From Nautilus pompilius (Eukaryota > Mollusca > Cephalopoda > Nautilida > Nautilidae), in assembly GCA_018389105.1 (NCBI GenBank), contig JACATO010000991.1:808001-872000 (forward strand): a stretch of 64,000 nucleotides of DNA, given 5' to 3'. The notes below the pieces were generated by a model. That model was not told where the DNA came from, made no database searches, and saw only the letters and a list, made by a program, of their open reading frames with translations. Position 1 is the first letter of the stretch. Each line of letters starts with the position of its first letter. Made by a program: the position numbers and the translations under genes. This document shows positions 29,901-41,900 of this stretch, in pieces.

Positions 29901-32900
29901 CAATAGAAGTCATTTGGCTTCGTAGAGAACAGATATGATTACTTATACGCTGTGCAGGTAGTGTGTGTGCGATGTCTTTCTGCCTGGTCAGGAGTATTGC
30001 ACTGATAGTTTCCCCTTACTGTTCTTGCTTTGTTCTATCTGTATCAACTTATTTTTAGGAAAGGGATAAGGGGAAAGATCCAGAAAGATGTTAGTAGGTT
30101 TTGTTTTGGGTTTTTTTTAAAGAGATGGTTGGTCTTCTATTGAAATTATACAGAAAGATACCTTCATGACTTCAACTAAAAATGCTGCACTTTCACATAT
30201 CTTCTATAGGATCTACGCCTCATGCTTTCACTTCAATATAATTCCAAATAAACCGACCGTCAGTTTCCCACAAAACAATATAAGATTATAGAAACATCTA
30301 TTTTGGAAGAGATAACATTCCATCATATCTTAGTATTCCTCTGTTTTATTTTCATTCCACCTGTTTCTTTTATTTCCATGAGTATTTTAAAGTATATCAT
30401 AATTATGACTATCTCTAATACCTGATACTCCATGCAATTTATTTTCTACTTACCTGCAAAGCTTTCAGTCCCTTCCAATACCGTACTTTGTGGATTTAAT
30501 GGCAATCAAACAAAATAATTGCTCACCCCTAGCACGTTGGCAATCCACTTTTTCTCCATTCACATACCAGGCAGCCTTGCACTGGTTACAGAAGTCCACC
30601 CGACATTCAGCATTAGGGTAACCTGGACAGGAGACAGTAAGACAGGGGTTTGTTGGGCATGCAGCAACTTCCTCACATGAGCATGGTGACAGGTATGATT
30701 CAGTAGAAAAACAAAACCTGGATGAAGTCTCCAGAGATGCTTTTGGGGCACTCACTCTTACCAGTTCTGAAAGTAAATAACAAAATGGCATTTCACAAAA
30801 ATGTTAACTTTAGTATAATAACTCCCTTTCCACAAAAAGGTCCAATTACGTCAATGCTAAACAATATGTTCCAGCATAGGTATTTATTCAGTGGAGCTCT
30901 CCAATGGCCCTACAACCATGGAGAAGTTCAGGAAAGAAAAAACCCAACATTATGGGCAAGATGATTTTGAACTTTGCTATGCTTGCCCTTAAACATTTTA
31001 ATTATCTTTAAGATTCCTCCCCATTTTTTTAAATTTTTGTTATACAAACAAGGCATATTATGACTCAGTTTCAGCAAATAAAAACCTAAAAGTGTCCATG
31101 TTTTATCATTTCAATTTTATTGTTTTTCTTTTAATCTATCAGATGATCAGTTTCACATCTCAAAGGTGAGCAGATTAAAGAGGAAAATCAGTTTCAGCTA
31201 TAATTTCAAACTTAATATTCCTACCTGTAATGTCTCTTGGCTGAGTAATCCAAAACTGTTCAAACCATGCTGGTGGCAACGGCTCTAATGGTGGACAAGT
31301 TCTAGCAACCATCTTGAGAAAGTCTTTTGGTTGTGACAACAGTATCTTCTCTATGTGCAATGAGTGAAGCACGCTAAACGGCCCCTTAGAATAGTAGTTA
31401 CAATGATCCTTGTCATACCCATTAACATCAAAACCATACTGATCATAACCATCTATGGTAAGCCCTGGAAAAAGAAACATTAAACAAGGGAGGCAATTCA
31501 TTTACCACTAGTTGTTAACTTAATAACAAGTATTCACCTCTCCTTTCCAGTGAAATTAGGAATGGGTATGTGCTAAGTTCTCCTCTTCCAGAGACCTAAT
31601 CCATATTATAAGACTTAATAATTTTTATTGATTTTATATTCCTTTAAACAGGACTAATTATGTAGCACTGTATCTGTCTGAAATGCGTATTAGACCAGAA
31701 CAGAAAGTAAAAGCAGAAAAATTAAGTAGACTACAGTCAAGTACTTCCTGTCCAGCACTCCATACTTTGGCAACATCCTGATTCCAGCACTGATCTAGTG
31801 GCAAGAACCCTCTGTGTAATGTTTTTAGAACTTGCAGTTTGCTAACCAAGCAATCTCATTATTTTTGTGATTTTTACCCTTAATATGCCATCCAACAAGC
31901 ATTTAGCACCAGCTCCCATAATGCGTAAAATGGCAGACCTGCCTCCTGCCTCTCCTGAACCATCAACCTCAACCAAGCTAGATGTTACTTCAACTGGGTC
32001 TGAGGCCACTTTCAGCACTTTGTCATCTATGTAATTGCCTACTTATACCTTAGTATGCATTGTACAGTTTGGAAGTGAAGCTAAGGTTGACCTTTTATTA
32101 AGTGCAGTAATTAAATGTTTTTTAAAAAATACAGTATACATGTTTACAGGTAAAACTCCACTAAAAAGTTACAAACTATTCAGTCTACAATCAGGTCCCA
32201 TTGGTAATACTGTTATCTGAAGTCTGCCAAAATCCATACCTCAGCAACTATTCAGCCTCAAGGTGCTGGTCTAGAGTACTTGACTATACATGCAAAGTTT
32301 CACTAACAGTTTGTATAACAAACAAATTTACTGCCTGTGGACTTTCTATGGTAGCGCCTTGATTTGTCAAACATGGAACATATCTCTTAAATCTGTATTA
32401 CACACCAAAACTACTACTGCCTTCATAGTACTTCATCATGAAAGCTGATCCAGTAACTCTCTATAATATTTCCAGTGCTATCAATCAAAATTGATAAAAC
32501 ATCTTTGCAAATCTTAGTAAACAATTTAGAAAAAAGTGGAGTAATCATCCTTAATTGCATTTTTTAAAAAGTTTTCTGTACCTTTTCTGTTCAAACACTT
32601 TTCATCAAAACCATGAGACAGGTCAATATTTCCATTGAGGTCAACTCCTGATTGGTTATAGCCAAACTGATTGTAGCCTTCTCTGTCAAAACCGAACCGA
32701 TCATATCCTCTCTGATCATAGCCTTCCCTGTCAAGCCCATCTCTGTTATAACCTAAATACAAGCACAAACTGTAGAATTAGTTGAAATCTTGCAGTAGTC
32801 TTCTGCGCCATCCTTCACAGTCCAAACACGATGTGGTGAACTTCTTCACATGCAGGATCTTTTTTATATGGATAAAAGAAAACAAAAAAATTCCAAAAAA

Positions 32901-35900
32901 AATTTGTTTAATACATTTAAGGGTTCATTTATCCACATATTAGAACACCAAAGACATCTTTACAGAAATTAACAACTTACCTTTTCTGTTGAAACCATAT
33001 GTATCAAATCCTCTTCGGTCAAAGCCATCTTCTCCATAACCAAACTGGTTGTATCCAGATTTTCCAATTACCTTAATTTGAATAAGTGTCGTATCCTCTG
33101 ATTTAGTCCATTGTGGCACAGAAGAATTACATGGATGACCTTGGGAAGGCAAGGCATATGTCACACAGAGTCTTCCTTCAAGGTCAAGAACATCTTTTGG
33201 AGGAATATTAAATGGCATCATGGGAATGTTACCAAACGCTGCAGGAAATTTGAACTTGTTGTTGCTTCTTTTCTGCCATGCCCAGTACAACATGTCAACA
33301 TAGGAGTGGATTGCATAAAAAAGTGGATCATAGGCTGTGGCTGTTGTAATCATATCACCACCAATAAAGTTATGAATGTATGCCGAAAAGGTTTCTAACA
33401 AGGAACTCATTTCTGAATAGTCCTTGCTGTTCAGAGCTATGCTTGTCTCAATTTTACTTGGAAGCTGCATGCTGTAGTTAAGTTTCCTTATCAGACATGG
33501 CTTCCAACCATCTCTGCTTCCAAAAGGATGATCAGGTACACAGGCTCCAGCTCCATCTCCACCAAAAATGTTTGGCTGCCAAATGATAGCTTCTGTAAAG
33601 TTGGCAACATCAGTTGTAAAATCGAAATATGGCAGCGTAAGGCTGCAGTCAACCTCCTGCAGTTCTTGTTCAATCTGGCGTAAGAAAACTCGATGCCATG
33701 GAAGATAAAAGGGGCCATTGCTAGAATGCATGCTGTGTTCAATATACAGGTCACGAAAACGATCCCAAATATTATTTGACCCAGAAAGTCTCACTTTGGC
33801 AACAGCTCTCTGGAACATCATGATCTCTTCCCATGACATGTCTCGAATTTCTTTCCTCACAGCCACTGCAATACACCTATTAAAAACCATAAAAAAATTT
33901 ACTATGTATTTTAGTTTGAATGAAATAATTACAGTACAATAAAAATAGTTCTAAATCAACTAATAATCTTTAGAATTATATCAATATTTTGGCAGCTTTA
34001 CAAAGTAGTTTTTTCTTTCTTTTTTTTAAAAAGAACTTCATGTTGCATGGACTTATAGACAGTGGACACATCAATTAAATATCCCAAATCTTATATATAA
34101 ATATAATCATTAAGTTATATGTACATGAGCAGATGGCTGTCAGAAAATCTGTACATACAGAATAACAGTTATTTTCAAACTTTTGTCGCACAAGACTTTT
34201 TTCATGAAAGCATCTTTCTTTATACTAAACTGTTTTCTTCCGGGGAGCCCATATTTATGGTCTCCCCTGTATAAGGTATACTCTGTTAGGTTATCAGTTT
34301 CATCACAATACAGTAAGCAACATCCATTTAGATAAGTAATATTTTACTTTTTTATTAATTTGTATACATTAATATTAGACTAAATGTATGTCTACACAGC
34401 AATATGAATCTACATCTGCTAACTACATAGGAACCATAGTATCACAAGGCTTGATATGATTACTACTGTTAGAATATGACCACAAACCAAAACCCTACAA
34501 CAGGTTATGGGCCCAGTACGGGATTACAAGGATGTTTTGCACAACTTATTTTTGATGGGGACGAAAGAAAATAAAAGTGGGAGATTAAATTCCTGGGATA
34601 CATGAAGCTTCAGAAACTGAAGGATGCCATCTTGCCACTGGAACGTACCAACGTGGACTCCACAAGATGAGCAAGCTTTTGCTGAGCTGATCCACTTCTT
34701 AGATGATAAAAGCCTCTCCCTAGTTATGAGAGATGCCCATGATGACGGAAAGAAAGCATTGGAAATACTTCGAGAACACTACACTGGTAAAGATAAACCT
34801 AGGATTATATCTTTAGTGATGCAGTCCCATGAATCTGTGATAGATTATGTTATCCACGCTGAGACGGCTGCTACTGCACTCAAAAATGCTGGCGAGAATG
34901 TAAGAGATAGTCTATTGATAGCCATGGTATTGAAGGGACTTCCTGAGAGCTATAAACTATTTGTTGTGGTAGTTACTCAGAATGACAAGTACCAGACATT
35001 CTGCGAACTTAAAGTAGCTCTACGTAGTTTTGAGGATACTGAACATGCAAGGAGTGCCACAGCTGATGATGCCATCTTGAAAGTTGTCGCTTCAAACTCC
35101 AAGATGCATGGTAAAAGTGATCACAATAAGACTGTTCAGTGCTATAAATGTAACGAATTTGGACATTTTGCTCATAACTGTCTCAGGAATAAGTTATGGT
35201 GTACATTCTGTCGAAAGAGCACACATAATGACAGCACGTTGGAGTAAAAGGAAGGCAAAGAAGGATAGTGGCATAGTAGTGAACTCATCTGAAGAACATT
35301 CTTTTGCATTTTTAGTTGGTGAGAACAGCAATGCCAGCCCTGGTGAGTATCCCAATAAACTCCTAGTACACTGTGGAGCCACATCACATATTATAACTAG
35401 GAAATCAATGTTCACATGTTTTGATGACTCCTTCCATCCAGACAAACACTATATTGAACTGGCCGATGGTACCAAATTTAACAATATTGCATTAGCTAGA
35501 AGTGATGCAAGTATTCCTATCAAGGATATTGATGGAAAATTTGTGAAAGTTATCTTGAAAAATGCTCTGTACATCCCATCATTTCCACAGAATGTTTTCT
35601 GTACAAGCAGCCATAAACAGAGGTGCTAGTGTCAACTTTCATCCAGATGAAGCTGAATTGACACATAAAAGTGCCGCCCAGTTCAACATAGAAAAAGGTA
35701 GGCAGGATGTATTACCTCAAAACATACAGTGCAGACAATGATAATGATGGTAATGACTTTGTCAATTACACTTGTGATCTGGAATCCTGGCATAAGATAC
35801 TTGGCCATTGCAATTATGCAGATGTGTTAAAATTGCAAGATACTGTTGAGGGTATGAATGCAAGTGGTAATAAGGAAAGGCACGAAAATTGTAGCACTTG

Positions 35901-38900
35901 CTTATTAGGAAAAATGATTGAAGGAAAAAGTACAAAGCCGTGAGTGCGTGCCACAGCACCTTTGGACTTGGTGCACACAGATCTAGCAGGCCTTGTTGAA
36001 ACTCAGTCTATAGAAGGATTCAAATACTCTATGATATTTACTGATGATTACTCCAGTGTAACTTCTGTGTACTTTCTGAAAAGGAAAAGTGATGCTGTAA
36101 CTGCTGCTGAGAAATTCTTCTCCGATTATGCCCCTTTAGGAGGTGTTGTCAAATGTTTGAGATCAGACAATGGAACTGAGTACACATCAAAAGAGTTCCA
36201 GTCATTGCTATGAAAGCATTGTGTCAATCATGAAACCAGTGCACCATATTCATCACACCAAAATGGCACTGCAGAGAGGCCGCAGAGAACACTTTTTGAA
36301 ATGGGTCATTGTTTGTTGATTCAAGCCAAACTGCCAAAGGTATTGTGGCCATATGCAGTTATGGCCAGCTTCCTACATAAGGAATAGATGCTACAACCAC
36401 GGTCTTAAACGAACATCTTGCTACACCCTAACAGGTAGAAAACCAAACATATCACATATGAGAGAATCTGGATCTGAATGTTCTGCGTACAAACACGAGA
36501 AAGGGAAATTAGATCAGAGATGCACAAGGGGAATCTTTGTGGGTTATGACAAGTACAGCCCAGCTTATCTGATATACTGTCCAGAGAATGGCAAGGTAAT
36601 GAAACACTGAGTTGTCAAATTTGCCAGATTGACTGAAAAAGCCTGTGAGCAGCAACCTGTATCATGAGGAGGAATTTGTGGTACAAAATAACTCTGAAGT
36701 AGATATCAAGGCACAAACAGAAGAAACAGATAGAAGGGACATCAATAACCAAACTAATAACAATGAACCCAGTAATGAGAAACATAGAAATCCTTGAAGG
36801 GAAAGAAGAGCCACGGCACACCTTGCTGATTACACCAGCAGACTCAGAAATACTCAGAGTATGACGATGTTGATCATGCGCTATATAGTGTGGATTGCTG
36901 CTACAAGGTATCAGTTTTTCCTCAAAGTTACAGTGAAGCTATTAATTCACCAGAGTCTCATCTGTGGAAAGGAGCGATGGAGGAGGAAATGGATTCACTG
37001 AAGGAGAACAATGCATTTGCTTTAACAGTGTTACCGGAGGGTAAAATGCCAGTTGGGGGACGCTGGGTCTTCACCATTAAAGAAAACTGTGATAGTTCAG
37101 AGACCTATAAAGCTCATTTTGTTGCAAAGGATTACAGCCAGATGAAAGGTGTTGACTACAAGGAAACTTTTGCCCCTACAGCTAGTTTTACTTGTGTGAA
37201 CATTGGTGCAATTAGCTGTACAGCACGAGCTAGAATTGCATCAGATGGATGTCAAGACCGCCTACCTGCACACAGATATTGAATGTGAATTATTCATGGA
37301 ACAAGCTGAAGGGTCTGAAATTCCAACTAACTATACTGGTGAAAAGCTCGCATACAAGTCGAATAAATCTCTCTATGGATTAAAGCAGTCAGGTAGAAAT
37401 TGGACTGGAGTACTCCATGCTTGCTTACTTGAGAATGGTTTTGTGCAAACTCAAGCAGACCACTGTGCCTACATTAAAAGCACAGAGAGAGTTTATGATG
37501 ATCCTGGTATGGGTGGATGATTTGATAATTGCAGCCAGCAATGAACTGTTCATGAATCATACCAAAGACATGTTGAAAGTAAAATTCAAGATGAAAGATC
37601 TTGGACAATTGTCCTATTTCTTGGGAATCGACTTTGAGCAAGGTCAAAAATATATAAAGATGAGCCAGAAAAGATACTTGAAGTAGGTACTTCAGAGATT
37701 TAATATGTCCAATTGTAAACCAAGGACAACCACATCAGAACAGAAAATACATGGTGACTTGGTTGTCTTTGATAACCCAAGAAAGTGTAGAATGGTCGTT
37801 GACCAGACATTTGCTGGGTCGTAACAAAGCTTTCTCAGTATCTCTCCAAACCCTTGAAGGAGCATTGGATTGGCATAAAACATGTATTGAGGTATTTGAA
37901 TGGAACTCTGGATTATGCCCTGTGTTACAGAAAGAGTAACGACAAGTTTACACTCATTGGATATAGTGATGCTGACTGGGGATCATCTACAGATGACAGG
38001 CGTAGCATCACTGGCTACTGTTTTAGTCTATCAAAATCAGGTCCTATGATCTCGTGGAAATCACGGAAACAGACAACTGTCACTCTGTCATCATGCGAAA
38101 CTGAATATATGGCTCTAACTGCTTCAGTTCAAGAAAGCTTATATCTTTTTCAACTGTTAAAAGATGTTGGTTGCTACCAACCCAGTCCAGTTACTATATT
38201 TGAAGATAACCAAGGAGCCATAGCCCTTTCTAAAGATCTGGTCAACCGCCAAAGATCAAAACATATCAATATGAAGTACCATTTCATACGAACAGAGGTA
38301 ATGAGGAACAAGATGACTATTGAGTATTGTCCAACAGAAGAGATGGTGGCTGACATAATGACGAAGACTTCATCCAGAGAAAAATTGGACAGATTTAAGA
38401 AGTTTATATTCAGCTGTTGATGATACAGCAAAGTGTAGGGACTGGATGGTAAAGATCCACGTTGAGAGTGATGTGCTAGTAACCAAATGGGATCAAGTGG
38501 CAGTGTTAGAATATGACCCCATTTTTGTTATGATTAATAAAGTTGCTGGTGGCGGTGCTTTGTTTTCCACTTCCGCTTCCCACAAAACCACAAGCGTGTT
38601 GTGTCGTTATTCTTTGTAAAATATATCCACATCATCCTCCATCATGAGTGCAAACCAAAACCCTACAACAACTACCATGACTAAAAATAATAACAGTAAT
38701 AAATAAACTTAATAACAACAACATAGGTTTTTCTGACAAACAAAGTCTAAGTTTTTAGGGGTTTTTTTAAAGGATAAATCATATAATTTTAAAAGACTTT
38801 TATACATGAAATACAGGTTTTACTAAAACTATTTAAAAGTTTTTGTTGTGATTTTTTTTTTTCATTTTAATGACAAATTTCTGGATTTCAAAAAAAAAAC

Positions 38901-41900
38901 TAACTTGCAATCCAGTTGTTTGTTTTTCTGGCAGATACAATGTTGACAACCAATAGTGGTGGCCTGTCCCACATGTAAGGTCTTGCCAGGAATGTTACAA
39001 GTCTGCCTTTCTTCTGTACATTTCACCTCCTCACAAGTAAAGCCAGGATAGAACCCAGTGACTTCCACATTCACCCTTCCATTCAGATGTCTGTGATGAG
39101 ACTTGCAATCACTATAACTCATTACCTACAATGCAACATGTAGTGATATTTAACCAGTTTATATAACCTTCATTTACTAGATTTATTAAGGGTAGAAAAC
39201 TTGCTAAAGACTTTTAAAATTAAAATGAAGGAATCAACAATGAGTTTTATATGACAACATCCACATTCTCAAAGCTCTGTCCAGCCATAAAAATTTTAAC
39301 AGTGTGTCTGAGCAGTTCCCTTTATAATTCCCTCTATCTCTAGCAGGATCATGCAGCTCCTCCTGCCATCTCTCTGTTTCACAGGGCCTATGAAGAAACA
39401 TTACATTTATTAAAAATGCTGTTAACCCTTGCTCTGAGCATAGTAAAGCTGACCAACAATTTAAGACTTTCTAAAAATGTAATTATAGAAGAAAACTGCA
39501 TAAAAAAAAGCAAAACAACAGAAACCTAATCCAAGCAACTTTCTAAATTATAAGGAGAAAAGGGAGAGAAAGGAACCTCACCTGACATTTAGATTGAGGT
39601 TTCTGAGAACCTCTGATGACATCGTCAAGCAAGGTGGAAAACTGATGCAAGCAGCAGGCTCCATACATGGTAATGTTTTGGCATTCGTCCAAACTTTCAA
39701 AGTTGTTAACATTACCACCGCAGCCTGGATAGAATGGAGTAGGAAAAACACAGCAGATAGAACTGTACAAATAGTGTGGAAAAAAAACATTAACATTGAA
39801 TCACTATAGATTAAGCCCATCCTAGTCTTTTCAAACCGTGTTGGTCATCTACATCTCTTTGTACCTTTTTTTGTTGTTGTTTTTCCTCTTGACTTTTGAA
39901 GTATTCCATCTTACAAGTAGGAAGAGCTGCAGCGTAAAGGCAGAATGGTTCTCTTTGTTGTTGTTGTTTTTTTTTAGGGAAAGACCTTCTATGCCAGACG
40001 CTATATTTCTTGCGTCATATTTTAGCAAGCGACAGGAACACGAATTTGTGTCAGAAATCCAGAATACAAACCTGTATAATTGAAAGGCAGACACATCCGA
40101 GAAAACCGATCAAAATAATATCTTGGCACCACCTGGCTACAGAAACCTGGATCAGGTGGCCAAATGCATGGATTAGATCGCCGATCACAAAACTGTCCTT
40201 CAAAGGGCTTAGGACAGATGCAAGAAAAGGTTCCGTTCCTGTGATCACCAACACATGTCCCACCATGATGGCAAGGCTGACTTCGGCAAGGATCTGAAAA
40301 ATACATGCAATACTGGGAACTAATCAGGAATAACTGAGTATAAAATTCAAAGAGCACGTATACCATGAATGGCTGTCATGCAAGCAATCAGAAAGTAACA
40401 CAGCTGCAGGAGAACTATAAAAGTATAGGCAGTGATATCATTGTAGTGCAATGAAGGTGAGGAATATTGTAAGGGAATAAAATATCACAGGAAGTGTATA
40501 GAGCTAGTATAGGCTACTCCTTGCAACAGAATGCAGCCTGGTATCATGTTTCAGAAGGAGCTTTATGCAAGACTCTGAGAAGGATATGCAAAACTTGTAT
40601 TGTTAATAACAGACAGAGTCAGGAAAGAAAACTAAAATCCTTCAGTAATGATGTTGAGTTTCAGAGTCATGACGAACGACAAGCCAGTATAGATCTTTCA
40701 AATGATCCAGCCGCAAGTATGAGTGTTAGCATTTCCTGAAGAGCAGTAAGATGTTTCAATGGATGTGTAGCTGCCTAAAAATCATTGCTAGAAAGAGGCA
40801 GTCAGACTGCAGGGCTAAAATGAAAAGCAAAAGTAAAAAAAATCAAAACTGTAAGAAAGTGCCCTTTACAGATGAGTCCATGTGTTTGGCAATAGCACTG
40901 GTCAACACAATTTTTGCTGGCTTATATCTGAGACTTGTTTCCGACTGATTTGGGGGCGCTGAACTCAAATACCACATTGGTTTTTGCCTATCACGTCAAG
41001 TTTTTACTCTACAGCATACCCCCATTTTTGATCAGTTGCCGTAAAAAAGTACCCGATTACAATGATTTCCACAATCACCTCAATCCTATTCTTATCATTT
41101 TATTTAGAATACCGTTCCAACAAACAATACCATGAATCAGTTTTGGGATTAACAAATATATTGGTTAACTATGACATATAAGGACAAAATATTGAAATAT
41201 AAAGATATAAATCGATGCTAGAATTGAATGAATTTTAGTCAGAGATGGGCACAAACTAATCCAGAATATTCTTATCATTTCATTTAGAATACCGTACAAA
41301 CAAAGCAATGAGAGACACGGGTTTATTTACATTAACTGATATCAGTAAATGACACATTCTTCTGGATTAAATTTTCGTTTTGTAGGCTTTTCTGGAGTGC
41401 TCCATTTCCAGACAGTCTCTTTTAATACTCCAACAGTAGTCGGCCATCATGTGCGTATCCCACCTTCCTTGGTATCGCTCCTCCATAGCTTGTACATCTT
41501 GATGGAACCTTTCTCCTCGCTCATCACTTACGTCACCTAGATTTTCAGGGAAATTTATCAAGATGACTGTTGAGGAAATGAACCTTTACGCTCATGTTGC
41601 AACCCAGACGACGAAAATTCTTAAGCAATGTTTGAATAACATCTTTGTAATTTTCAGCTTTTTTTGTTTCCCCAGGAAATTTCTCACAGCAGCCACGAAA
41701 AGAATTCCACGCTCTTTTCTCCATATCATTCATGGAGCTTGTGAAACGTTGATCTCTCATCAGTTTTCTGATTTGTGGCCCGTCAAACACCAGATTTTAT
41801 TTTTTCATAACTGAGGCTAGGAAATGTTGTGCATATGTACTTAAAACAGTCACCTTCTATGCTCAGAGCTTTAGCATACTGCTTCATTAGACCCGGTTTG

